From Dermatemys mawii (Eukaryota > Chordata > Testudines > Dermatemydidae), in the NCBI GenBank assembly GCA_007922305.1, contig ML677365.1, positions 16,114,293-16,178,292 on the forward strand: a DNA stretch of 64,000 bases, read 5' to 3'. The notes beneath the pieces were generated by a model. That model made no database searches, had not been told where the DNA came from, and saw nothing but the letters and a program-made list of their open reading frames with translations. A program made the translations under genes and the position numbers. Shown here piece after piece: positions 33,188-44,710 of this stretch; position 1 is the first letter of the stretch, and each line of letters opens with the position of its first letter.

Positions 33188-36100
33188 CTGGAAACAGTAA
33201 CCATAGATATCAAATTAGGATACCCTTAACCAGTATTAAGTACCCTGGCTCTTTTCTGCATGACTGATCTGGTTTTGTCACCCCTGCAATAGCTTTTATA
33301 GACACAGAAATACATCAGCAACTGAATGAATCAACAGATAAGAGACATTCAAATGCAACTTACAACTGTGGAGGTACACATGCATCTTTCACGTCCATAA
33401 AATATTCCTGCTTCGCTTGTCATTCATAGAACTCTGACCTGAGGCTTGATTTCATATTTAAACTGGTTTTGTTTTCTTATGTAATTATGATTTTTATTGT
33501 AAACTCTGAATATAGATCAAGGGAAGATCATAATCAAGATCATAAATATATCAACTTAAGTCAGTAACACAAATAGAAAGAAGTGGTAGCATGCAATTCC
33601 AGTTGAAATATAAAACTAATGATTTGCCTCACTGTCATCCCTCTTAGTAGTATCAGTGAATTAAAGAAATAAAAAAAATGTTGTAAATAAAGAGAGGAGC
33701 CCAATCATGGCTAAATTCATGGAAAGAACACTCCTCCCTGTGCATGTGCGAGCACACACACAAATTTACAGAATGTGGTATAGCATCATTTTGAGACAGA
33801 CATCAGCAAAACTGCACACAGAGTTTGTCCAATAAGAAATTCTTCTTTGAGACGAAGGGCAACAGCAATGACTAAACGGTCAAAATAACCCCATATCTGT
33901 CCTTCATGCAATTAATCAGTTTCTTGATTGCAAAAGTGTCTCAATACAGGGTCCATGCTACATAGACTACATGACAGTGTTTTGCTTCCAATATCATGTC
34001 AGTAAGCTAATAAAGGCCACTTAATGGAATAATCAAGTAATCAAACTAACCAAGTCATCCATATAGCTTTAATGTAACACAAGTATTTTATTCTAGTAAT
34101 TTAACAGATATGGAGATAAATTAGGAATCAGAGGAAGATGTATTAGTCTGGATCTGCAAAAGCGACAAAGAGTCCTGTGGCACCTTAAAGACTAACAAAC
34201 GTATTGGAGCATAAACTTTCCTGAACCTCCGACGAAGTGGGTATTAGCCACTTATGCTCCAATACGTTTGTTAGTCTTTCAGGTGCCACAGGACTCTTTG
34301 TCGCTTTTGGAGATAAATTATCATCTCATGAAGAATTAGACTCCAAATTCTCTTAAACAAGAATACAAGAAAAGAGTAGAGAAGGCAGCACGTGTACCTC
34401 AGATATTCCTATGTGAAGTATACAGGTTCACAATACATTTATGGGTGGTGACACTACACATCCAACTAACTGCATGTGCCATTAAGTTCTGCTTGAAGAA
34501 GTGACCTTTCCCTCTCTTCAGCAGGAATGTGCAGTGGAAGAGGCTATTGGTGGCATGCTCTCCTACAGAGAATATGCCTTATGTGCTTCACCCATGTGTG
34601 CTCCCCCCCACAAGGGAATGCCTCTCCATGAAGCATCCAATTCTTTAATGAGTAATTGCCACTTATTATGAGACACCTGATCCCTAATTTAAACTACTCC
34701 CTCTAGACATGCACCTACTACATGTACACTCAGCCAGTGAGAAACACAATCCATGCATGGGATACTCTTCTCTCGTGTGTAAACACTCCCTTGAATCTCT
34801 GACTCACTGAGCAGCCTTCTCCTGAGATAACTTATCCCACCTTGCACTCTCCCTTCCATGAGGTCCCCAGGCCCTCAATGCATATTCCACCTTTGTGAGG
34901 CAAAGCAAAAACTCTGTTAGGCACCCACACTCCCTGACATGATTTTCCTCTCCAGATATCTACTTTTCCTCTTCTTTGAGAAACCCTACCCCATGCTCCT
35001 CCTTTTCTTACACTCATCTCTCATGCTTTTCTGCTAGTCTAGCAGCTAGCCCTGTAAAAAGGCCCTTCTGCCCATTCCCTCCTCCCCTCCCCTCATCAGC
35101 TTGTCTCTGTTTTTTTTGAATTGGTAGAACACCACCACAATGAAAAGCAGAACTCTGTATTATGAGGCCAAATGCATCCCTGGTGTAACTCCAATAAAAT
35201 TACACCAGGGAGAAATATGCCCCACAGTATAATAACTGAGAACAAAGCAAAGACTACTTCTGCTACCCTCTCTCAAAGAAACCCATTGAATCCCTGCAAG
35301 GTAAAAGGACTTTCTGTGCAGTTAGCTTGATGCCCGTGTTACTTATGCTTCTAGAATAACTGCATCCAGCACTCTACAGGTGTTTTATAAATAAACTATA
35401 CATGGAACGACCCTTCCTTTCTATAGCTTGCTGAGATCCCATTCCCCCCACAAGCATAACACTACAATAATATTTCCGTCAGGTATGTACTGAAATGGAT
35501 AATATGGCATTTGTGGAGACTGAGTAATAATGTTTTACATTATAGCATTTAAATGAGGAGTCTAAGGGATGTTTTATCTAACCAGAAAACAGAGTGGGAA
35601 ATGAAGTAGCACAGTCAACAACTGGTAGTGCTGAGAGACTTTATTACAGTTATTACAATTTTGACTTCTGCACATGAGGCTTTCCCAACCGCATTCTTTC
35701 ATATAACACAGTGTAAGAACTCTGTGGACTAAATTCTGCTCTCACACACTTATGTGCAGCATTGACTGAAGTCAACAGGACTTGTACACAAGTCTCTAAA
35801 GGCAGAATTTGGCCTCCTGAATCCGCAAAAGCACAAATATTACCCTCAATGAGCTGGTCCTCTTCGTTACTTTGTACTTTCCTGATGATTTCTGTAGCAA
35901 GGCTGACACTTCCCTCTGCCGGTCCTGCAGGTGGTAGAACCCCAGTGCCATCTGCTGGTCCCACAGGCGCCGGCAGCCCAGTGCCCTCTGCCGGTCCCGC
36001 AGGTGGAGGTACCCCAGTGCCCTCTGCCGGTCCTGCAGGTGCCAGGATCCCAGTGCCCTCTGCCGGTCCTGCAGGCACCGAGATCCCAGTGCCTTCTACC

Positions 36101-39100
36101 GGTCTCACAGGCGCCGGTATCCCAGTGCCCTCTGCCGGTCCCGCAGGCACCGCTATCCTGGTGTGTTCTGGTGATCCAGTGCCCTCCAGTGGTTCTGCAG
36201 CCAGTGGTCGAGTGCCCTCCAGGTCTACTCTTTTATAGTTAGAATTAACACATTCTGCTGGTGCTGGAATCAAAACTTCTGGCTCCTCTGCTAGAAGATT
36301 CTCACTAGATTTTGTCTCCTCAGGTGTGAGATCTACCTCCTCCATGGGGTCTAACTTTGTCTGGTCAGGTAGGGTTTCATTTTCCTCTGTGATTGGAAAG
36401 TTTTCCTCTGAAGTAGCTTTTATTTATTGTAATTAAAAAGAGAAAAGAAAATATGACATTAATGAACAAGTATTCAAAACAGATCAGTACTAAACCAGGT
36501 TGGCACTTGTGCAATTACATCACAATTAGAGCTAAGTAAAATGCTTTTGGATTACACTATAAATAAAGTGATGGGTCTGCTAGCCAGATGAAGTTTAGGA
36601 GAAGAAAATAGAACAAAATTGCTTTTATGCATCATTTCTTTAGGGATTTCATCATAAAGTTGAAAAAGTCAAGGACTGAAACATCAAATTAATACCAATC
36701 TACCAGGCTGATTTAATCATTATCTGATTAAATTTGCCAAGACATTGAATTTAATAATCTCACAAAAAATATTAGGATGAAAGACGCCTTAGGGAGTTCA
36801 TGGAGGAAATGCGTTAATATAGTAATTGCAAGATTCTGACAAACTGCATTTTCTGGTGAAATGATTATTGTGGTGATGAGAGTTGTCAACAGAATTAAGC
36901 AATATTTTAAATGCCTAGGGGAATGGCTGAAGAATGTAATAAATCTTGTTTTTAATTAGATTATTTGAGTCTGGTTGCTTTTGAGATATACCACAATGAA
37001 TGTATCCTTGAAGGGAAAACAACTTTCTGTGAGAGGCAGTCAGGGAGAAAACAGTACTTTTCCTGAGGTACTCAGGTGAAGCAGTCGCCTAAGAAGTGCC
37101 ACCTGCATACTGGCTGAAGTGAGCAGGAGTACAATGAAAGACAACTGAGGTAGATGAGTGGCAGGAATAGAGGATCAAAAGTGACTACATACATGGAAAA
37201 AAACCAGCTAAACGCACCTCTCATTTGCATAGGAATCTATAGGAAAATCTGAAGCAAGGCACTGGAGTACCAATAATGCAAAAAAAGCAACCAGACTCAA
37301 ATAATCTAATTAAAAACAAGATTTATTACATTCTTCAGTTATTCCCCTACGTGTTTAAAACATTGCTTAATTATCTTGAAACTCTCATCACTGCAATACT
37401 CATTTCACCAGAAAATGCAGTTTTGTCAGAATCTTGCAATTACTATATTAACACATTTCCTCCAAGAACTCCCTAAGGCATCTTTCAGCCTAATATTTTT
37501 TGTGAGGTAGTAAAATACTATTTTTCCATGTAAAATCCATTCTTCTGGGAATTCAGAGGGCATTTCCCTCCTTTAATTCAAAATAGAGGGGACTCTCTAA
37601 AATGGAAGAAGTTAGGCCCCAATCATTAGCTTAATATATTAATTCCTCAGAAATACAAGTGTCTTGTGGCAATCAACACTCAAGATTCCTTATAGTGATA
37701 ATATATTAAACTTTTGAAAATAATTATTTTCATTGTTGGAAGAAGATAAAGTTGGGGCTAGAAATGGTAAAAAAACCATTTTGAGTTTAGATAGGCAATT
37801 CCCACAAACTTCATACCTCTGTAATAGATCCACCTGTCAGCAGTTGTATTTTTGTATTCATTTAGATATTTATTTCAGATACAGCTACAAACTTTTGCGA
37901 TTACATTTCAGTTAAGTGAAATAAATTTTCCCATAAACAAATTAACAGAAATGTTTTTGCAAATGTCTTTTTCCTATTAATCTAGTTCAGGAAGTAATTA
38001 TCTTACATCCTGATTGGTTGGTAATAATTCCCAAGTATTTCAGTGTATTTACACAAGTCCAAACTTATCATCACCACAACATTAGTTTAAGAGGTTAATA
38101 TGCCTTATAATATATGATAACAAAACAACAACAACCCTAGAAATTGAATGACTGAAATATCTCAGATTCAGTTACTTCAGTCTCCTAGTATCACGCCAGC
38201 TGCAGAATGAAGCTGACAAAGAATTTGGCCTTAGCATATTGACAAAACAGGCCAAAACAGCAGGAACAATATAAAATTATTTCATCAAAATTTTCAGTGG
38301 GCTCCACTGTACAAAGGTGTGCCAGGTCTGCATTATTCCACCTAACAGTCTCAGTAGTACTATGCCCTTACAAACCTGCTATTAACACTGTACAACAAAC
38401 CAAATGTTCTAAAATACAACTGTAAAGAAGTAACACACATAGAAAACCTTTATTCTACAGCTAGTATTCCTCTAGTCAGGGGAATAACTGTATGTAAACT
38501 CCTTATAACAGCATCATGACTTGACCTACAAACACACAGTTAAATAATGCAGGTAAGGATATCAATAAAATTAAGTGCAGCAAGCAAGTATTTAAGTTGA
38601 CTATGTGCGTATTTTAGCCAACCCTATTAGTGTTAAATTATGACACTTAGGCCAGAGGAGACTAATATAGGGGTGATCTGGAGTCACAAGGCACCATGAG
38701 AAGGACTGAAAAAATTATACTCTCAGGCAGGCACAATTTCTCCCAAACCTATTCAGGGGCATAAGGGAATGTGCACATCTCCTCCACCAATTAGGATGGC
38801 TTGGTGATGGTGGTGGGGAAATAGCTCTTTGGCCTGATGGCTCCATTTTCTCTACCCATTTCCTGATTATATCCAGCAGAGCATGGCTGGTTACCACAGC
38901 ACTCATGTGACCACCATTAAGAGATTCCTCCATCCTTAAGATATGTGGCGGAGTTCTGCGGCACAGAAACCAACTGGTTTGAGTTCCACGCTGCACATGT
39001 GCCAAGGTCAGGATTTAGCACAAATGATTTTAAAATGTCTTTGAAATAACTTCTACAATTAAATTTTTCAAAATTTTATGAGCTAAGTTTATGGAGATGC

Positions 39101-42100
39101 AATGTGTTAAATCTAGGAATATTCTTTAAAGCACTGGCACTAGATACAAAGAAATGAGCCAATTCTGAAAACCCTTAGTCATGGCAGTAGCCCTTTTTCA
39201 TGTATGTAGTTCCAATGACAGCAAATGGAAGTACAAAATAGCAGATAGCTAATGTCAGTAAAGATGGCAGGATCTGGTCCAGAAAACTAAATAATTTCAA
39301 ATATGAAATCAGAATAACCTCAAAGCTCCAAAAAATATCTGTTCTGAAAGAAAGCTTATATCTGAAATCTTTGAGAAATATTAGAAAATTAAGGATAAGA
39401 TCCTGGGATGCAGTTGAACTACAGAGAATGCATATCAGGGGTACACCTGCTCAGAACTGCTCTAACTTAACCTGGCTGCAGGCTGAATATTTGCTCCAAC
39501 AAACGAAACTGCAGCAAGGGATTGGTATGAAACAAGATCTGTGCCACCGGACGATCACCTGCATAGGAGGTTGATCTTCCCCAAATCAGATTCCACCAGC
39601 AGAGCAATTCCAAAGGGCAGTACTATACTTGAAAGCCTCATCCTAATATCTCCAGGGTTAGCATTCAGGTTCTTTAAAAATGACAAGCATCCATTGGGAC
39701 AAATAATACAGTGAAAAGATAAAGTAAGATTTTTATATTTTCTTTGCATGTAATGGGAAGGATAGTCTTAAGCAAACTGAGGAGCGAATCCTACAAAACT
39801 TTTTTCATGTGGCTACTCCATGTTCACACAATTAGTTCCTTAGTGCCTGATCCAACTCAAATAAAGTCAGTGGGAGATTTGCCATTGACTTAAAAGGGAT
39901 AGGAATGGCCCATCGATTTCATAAGGGTAAGGACTGCAGGATCAAGTCCTAATATCAGACTATGTCCTGAAATTTATTTTTATGCCAAACTACCATTGAC
40001 CTCAAAAGATGTTATACAAAAAGACTGATAGGAGGACTTGTCTCTAACCCGGAAACAAATGATTTAATTAAGAAAGAAAACTGATGTCTTATTATCACAG
40101 ATAAATCATATTTGAAAAATTGCATTCAACTGAAGGCAATGATAGTGACCCATGTACATCCATGGGAAGAATTAGGCTCAAAATCAGGTAAAAATTATTA
40201 CTCAGAATAAGTATTTTATTCAGTAATTCTCTTAAAATACATGTAACGAAGCATGTATTTCAGGATGTGAAATGTATCTCTACATTAGCTAATTCGAAAA
40301 ACTTGAATTCTGTTATAATCATTCACAATTTTATTGATTCTCTACTTAAGAATCAGAAGAAAACATAAGGAAAAAAGTATGAATATTTGTATACACATAT
40401 ATACATGTATATAATCTGTTCAAAAAATAAAAAAGATCAAAGTTTGTGTATTCATAGTGGGATTTTCAAAAGCACCAAGCCACATAGGATCAAAGGGCTC
40501 ACTGAAAGTCAGAAAAATACTCCTCATGAAATCAGTGGCCAATTAAAGCCAATGGCAAAACTCTCACTGACTTCATTCAAGCAGGATCAGGCCCAAAAGA
40601 ATTGTGTAAGCACGGCATATCTGCATTAACGAGATTTTGTAGGTTTGGGTCTTTAACATGCTTAAGGATATCCTTCCCACTATGTGCAAAGGAAATATCA
40701 GAATCATTTCTTACTTCCACTGTTTCACTGCAATATTGGATTATGTGTTCTAATGGACGCTTGTCATTTCTAAAGAACCTGCAGATGTTAGTGATCAGAT
40801 TCTCCACTAGAGTACGATAGCCATTGGAATCGTACTGTCAGTGGAATCTGACTCAGTGTGGATCATCCCAGGTCATGGGCAATTCTCCAGTGGGGTTGTG
40901 CTGGTGGAGGGACTTCTTAGATAACACCACAGTCAAAGGGATTTGTACCTCTTAGACACTTTTGAAAATCCAGTAATATTTATGCCTAATCCTGCAACCC
41001 TCACTCGATCAAAGTGTAAAGTTCTAGTGACATGAGCAGACTGCAGGATTGGGCTCAGATTTTGATGCGACTCTGCTCTCTTTTTGCCAGTGACTTCAGC
41101 AAGAGTACAATAAGGCCTGTTTTTATAGGACAAACTATGGTCAGAGAACATTTATGAAAAAGCGAAATGTAAGGTAGCATAAATATAAAATATCTAAATG
41201 ACAAACATAATGATAGGCATTACGATCAGCAATAATAAGCTTTATAAAAGTAGTTTTTATAATGAGAATCATTTCATCATCTAAGGCAATAACTGGTTGT
41301 GTTTTGTCTAAAGTAATAAATATTTGTCATCTTTCAGAATTGAGATAACTGCTTGTGACAGTTTGTTTTTTTTTCCCAAAGATGCTTACTAAATTCTAAT
41401 GCCAGTCTTAGTTGATATGGAAGATGGCTGAAGCTGAAATTTAATTTAAAAAGCTTATCAATTACAGAAATCACACTATCCACCCTTGTGTCTATATTTG
41501 ATGGAAGTGAGGAAATTCTGCTCTGGGAATGTAGCCCCAGCTACATGTATGGAATGACTGCTGATGTGTTGGTTTACCAGCTGCTACAAAGTAACTTTAT
41601 TACTGCTTTTCACAAATTTGCAGGTAAGATTAGGTTGGGTTTTGGTTTTGGGGGTTTGTTTTGTTTTATGTTAATTCTCTAATGGAATCTGTTAATATTT
41701 TATCTAATGACTTTTGGAGTTTTAAAATTTCTATCTAGAAATAGAGAAATGTTTATTTTAAGAAAAAGTTAATCGTTTTAGGCTAAGACATTGTATACTA
41801 AATTCCACCACTTTTTATAATCAGTTTATAAATTTGTGAGAACAGAAACTGAAAACAGAAATTATGCTGACAAATTTCTAGGGTGGCCAGTGCCTGTCTG
41901 AATGATTATTATAGTTGTGTCCCTCACAGTTAACTCTGGGAATGCAGGACAGTGTAATAATTTGATACTAAGATGCTTTCTGGTTTAAAAAGAGATCTTC
42001 ATTCAAGTGCTGGATTTACTTTTTAACATGAAAGTAGTTTGCTTAGACTAGCGGTTCCCAAACTGGGGTTTGTGAAATGTTATGTATGGGGGGTTCTCAG

Positions 42101-43316
42101 GAAAAAATTCCTTAATGGAGGACAGAGCTGTCCCTAGGGGGCCGGCAGCCCGGAACCCCTGGACTTCCAAGAGCTAAGCAGATTTAAAAAAGCATATCTA
42201 TCACACTGAGGAGATTTAAACTTCAAGACTCCTTATAAGAAATGGAAAAAGAGGTGGATAGTTTTTGCTGTTTTTAAAATTAAATAGGCAGTTAGTATGG
42301 TTTTAAAAGTATTATGAAGAACAAGTTTAAGCTTTGTTGTAATGTGCATTTTTTGCCTGGACTGCTCAAGTACTGAATGCTTGTGTAGGAGAAACTCTTT
42401 GAATGGGCTTCTTAAATACCATGCTGTTTCACATCTGATACTCCTTTATGAAACAAAGGAGCCTTGTCTTATAACAGGCTTGTTCAAAGTGATACAAGCT
42501 ACAAAAGTGAGGTCTTGGAAGAGTGTTTCCGTTTTCATAATGTAATAAAAATACTGTAATGTTCAATAACAACAACATGTAATAGGCATGTCAAAAAAAC
42601 AAATTTTATATTTCCAAGATCACTGCTTTTATCATTTATACCCAGGTAAAGGAGAAAATCCCTGGAAATATTCATTTTTAGGAGAGGGTTTGCAAGACTT
42701 GACATTTTAGTGAAAGGGGTTCACAGGTTGTTAAAGTTTGGGAACCACTGACCTAGACTGATATGTTCCTGCAATTCTTCCTTGTTTGTTCTCATCCTTT
42801 GATATGTTATGATTTATCTGGACCACAATCTTAAAACACTTGTGCCCATGCCTTTATTCCCCTGAACAGTCCCATCGAACTCAGCACAGCCACTTGAGTG
42901 AAATAATTCACAGGCGTGTTTGCAGGACCGGGCCAGCTGAACGGCTCTTCTGGGCACTGCCCATCAGCTGTAAATCAGTAAGCACATCTCTGGCCGCATG
43001 AACACCGTTTATTTCTGGGTAACTAAGTAAAATGGCAGAATTCCCTCAGTCAGAGCCGGCACCAGTAGCCACCTTTGCAAAGTGCTTTGGGGGCTGGGAT
43101 AAGACCCCCTGTAGGAAATGTGGAGCAGCGCAGGCCCATGCGGGATGTCTGGGCTGCCCCTAGCCCGGCTCTGGAGACCAGAGCGGCCCCCGTGCTGCGC
43201 CCCCGCTTGGCCGCCCCGTGCTCACCACACTTCTGCAGCCCGTTGGTGTCGCTGGGTTTTGCAGCCAGCCGGGTGCTGTCCTGGGTCCGGGTCTGGGCGC
43301 TGCTAGAACAGCCCAT
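33051..43316 (-). CDS. ERICH5: ERICH5 (C8orf47), glutamate-rich protein 5
   Basis: A vertebrate protein of unknown biochemical role. Minus-strand join(43316..43226, 36416..35844, 33187..33051): 801 nt, 266 aa. Exon 1 encodes [17 protein letters not shown], whose MGCSSS start is a textbook N-myristoylation and palmitoylation signal, so membrane attachment is likely. The Glu-rich end ([17 protein letters not shown], then ETGEKVETE...[15 protein letters not shown]) matches the human C-terminus as I recall it. Both introns are phase 1 and GT-AG. Residues 118-201 are seven 12-residue repeats of the PAGPAEGTG type, not seen in the human protein, while a large part of the human middle region is absent. 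The exon 2 acceptor is weak. Extra exons in the 6.8-kb intron 1 cannot be excluded. No clear poly(A) signal was chosen; a candidate is AATAAA on the minus strand at 32514-32509. Confidence 0.82.
33188..34156. other. ERICH5 intron 2, proximal part
   Basis: AT-rich intronic DNA. No exon or classified repeat recognised. Confidence 0.4.
34157..34309. repeat. Near-perfect 58-nt inverted repeat (foldback repeat ends head to head)
   Basis: Arms 34157-34214 and 34252-34309 are complementary at 57 of 58 positions with a 37-nt spacer. Each arm is the end of the 'gtggcacctt-aaagactaac' repeat family. It lies in ERICH5 intron 2. Confidence 0.92.
34310..35160. other. ERICH5 intron 2, central part
   Basis: No exon or classified repeat recognised. 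Confidence 0.35.
35161..35222. repeat. Short palindromic repeat
   Basis: CCCTGGTGTAA (35178-35188) pairs with TTACACCAGGG (35200-35210) across an 11-nt loop, with 'gaggccaaat' outside. It resembles the small foldback elements with 'ggccaaattctg' ends. Confidence 0.7.
35844..36416 (-). CDS. ERICH5: ERICH5 coding exon 2 with 12-residue repeats
   Basis: 573 bp. Acceptor AG at 36418-36417; an in-frame TAA lies a few codons upstream, so the exon must start after it. Donor G/GTAATA at 35843. Encodes [20 protein letters not shown] at the start and [16 protein letters not shown] at the end. Confidence 0.82.
35905..36156 (-). repeat. ERICH5: In-frame 36-bp coding minisatellite (seven units)
   Basis: Seven units of 36 bp encode 12-residue repeats ending EGTG or DGTG, e.g. 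[12 protein letters not shown] and [12 protein letters not shown]. The period is a multiple of three, so the frame is kept. A partial unit (EPLEGTG) precedes it. Confidence 0.92.
36759..37506. repeat. Large inverted repeat, 224-nt arms, in ERICH5 intron 1
   Basis: Left arm 36759-36982 and right arm 37283-37506 are reverse complements with about 15 substitutions and two 1-nt indels (about 93% identity). Spacer 36983-37282 is 300 nt. Outer ends are CTCACAAAAAATATTAGG / CCTAATATTTTTTGTGAG. No target duplication is evident. It may be a foldback transposon or an inverted duplication. Confidence 0.92.
37507..42048. other. ERICH5 intron 1, central part
   Basis: No exon recognised. Short palindromic repeat copies with 'cctgatccaa', 'cattgactt' and 'gcaggatca' type segments occur at about 39840-39955, 40455-40600 and 40975-41075. 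The rest looks unique or too old to classify. Confidence 0.4.
42049..42750 (+). mobile_element. Non-autonomous hAT-like element, third family
   Basis: Ends tagcggttcccaaactgggg and aaagtttgggaaccactg are inverted. Flanks gcttagac and acctagac agree at 6 of 8 with only transitions. No transposase is readable. ERICH5 intron 1. Confidence 0.75.
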
Positions 43317-43640
43317 CGCGCCGCGTGCCCAGCGAGGCGAACGGCAGCGCGCAGAGGTGCCGCCAGAGGAAGCCCCGCTGCAGCCCCCGGGTCCGAGCCC
43401 GGTCCCGTCCCTGCCGCCGCGTGTTTACAGCTCGCGCTCCGTTGCCATATGAACAGCGCAACCAGCCGCCGCTTGGTTTTCCCAGCGCGAGGGCTCGCAG
43501 CTGCGCAGGCGCAGGGGGCTCGCGGCGCCGGCTTGGAAAGAGGCGGTACGGGGACAGCAATAGACGCGGCTGTTCCCGCCTCCTTCATCAGCCCCCTTTC
43601 CACCCCCACAGGTGCTGGATCGAGGAGGCCGGGGGCTGCA
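43090..43640 (-). promoter_or_regulatory. ERICH5: CpG island and promoter of ERICH5
   Basis: GC- and CpG-rich DNA containing coding exon 1 and extending upstream. It contains several NRF1-like GCGCAGGCGC stretches, e.g. 'ctgcgcaggcgcaggg' near 43501. The long plus-strand frames here are chance products of base composition. Confidence 0.7.
43226..43316 (-). CDS. ERICH5: ERICH5 coding exon 1
   Basis: ATG at 43316-43314; 30 codons plus one base; donor GTGAGC at 43225. MGCSSS start. Lies inside a CpG island. Confidence 0.88.
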
Positions 43641-44405
43641 GCAGCCGCCCTGGCTTAAGGCGGTTTCCATTGACAGCTGGGTTCAAGGGCTCTCAGCACT
43701 CACCCCCACACACTATACCAATCCCTCCGGGACCAGCACCCTTCTCCCACCCCCCTCTCTCGTTTAACTCTCCAGCCAGGCAGCGGGGAACAAGCGCAGC
43801 CCTGGCACTAACAGGAAGGCAGGAGCTGGCACCAACAGGGAAGCAAAGCCCGTCTGGGATCCTGGCTTCCCCCCTCCCCTCAATTCTTAGGGCACTCACA
43901 GTGGTTTCAGCGTTAAACATAAAATAGCAACAGATCCAAGAGCTAGAACCACAGTCTGGAAACTCAGCCCTACCAGCAGTAGGCTAGAGCAGGAGAGAAA
44001 CTCCAAGGAAGGGGACTGCTTCTAGTTTCATACTCTGAGTGGTGGGAAATACAGAAAGTCAAACTTGTGCAGAGTGAGAACGTGAAGAGTAAAAGTTTTT
44101 AACTTGGTTCAGGTTTAATGATCTGATAAGGCCTCTAAGCATCATTGAAATACAAATAAAATGATGCACAAAATTTAATTTGTTTGGCTTCAGCAAATTT
44201 TTCATTAAAATCTTTACCAAAAATATACCAACAGTAAGATGAAAACATGTGAAATCTTGATTTAAGACAATTTATTCAAGTCTTTTCATGTGCCCTGTAC
44301 AGTTTTCATTATACTATATACATAAAAATATAAAAACAATATACTTTCAGAAGGCTGAGCCTATAAACCCTCCACTCACAGCAGGAGTCTTTACTCACCC
44401 AGGTT
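43641..44405. other. Upstream flank of ERICH5
   Basis: GC-rich to about 43900, then AT-rich. No gene recognised. Confidence 0.35.
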
Positions 44406-44407
44406 TA

Positions 44408-44710
44408 ATAACAGCAGCCATGTTAGTCTGTATTCATAAATAAAAGGAGGAATACTTGTAGCACTTTAGAGACAAACCAGTTTATTTCAGTGTAAGCTTT
44501 CATGGACTATAGCCCACTTCATCAGATGCACAGAATGGAACAAACAGAAGTAAGATACATTTATACACACAGAAAGAAAAAAGTGTACATTACCATACCA
44601 ATTCTAAGAGGCTGTTTAATTTGGATAGGCCATTATCAGCAGGAGAAAAAAGCCTTTTGTAGTGAAAATTTAGTGGGTCTACGTCTAACACTTGATAAGA
44701 ATCTGTAAAA
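44408..44710 (+). repeat. Foldback 'gtagcacttta' repeat, 3'-incomplete
   Basis: 'ccatgttagtctgtattcat', 'acttgtagcactttagagac' and 'agcccacttcatcagatgca' follow the order of the element at 61309. The right inverted end is missing. Confidence 0.75.

Noticed and set aside
35653..35843. Continuation of the ERICH5 exon 2 frame past 35844 (64 more codons)
   Set aside because: The donor G/GTAATA at 35843 joins in phase to an exon encoding the conserved Glu-rich C-terminus. The read-through part lies in a palindromic repeat; it could only be an intron-retention product.
35762..36238. 158-aa plus-strand frame with repeats
   Set aside because: Antisense shadow of the ERICH5 minisatellite; the 36-bp period keeps the opposite strand open as well.
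40655..40680. AT-AC type donor-like 'atatcctt' at about 40668
   Set aside because: It is part of the chance palindrome 'aaggatatcctt', on the wrong strand and far from MATN2; not the partner of the U12 acceptor at 62223.
43325..43927. 200-aa plus-strand frame opposite ERICH5 exon 1
   Set aside because: GC-rich CpG-island sequence with several overlapping open frames and no recognisable domain; the supported coding exon is on the other strand.
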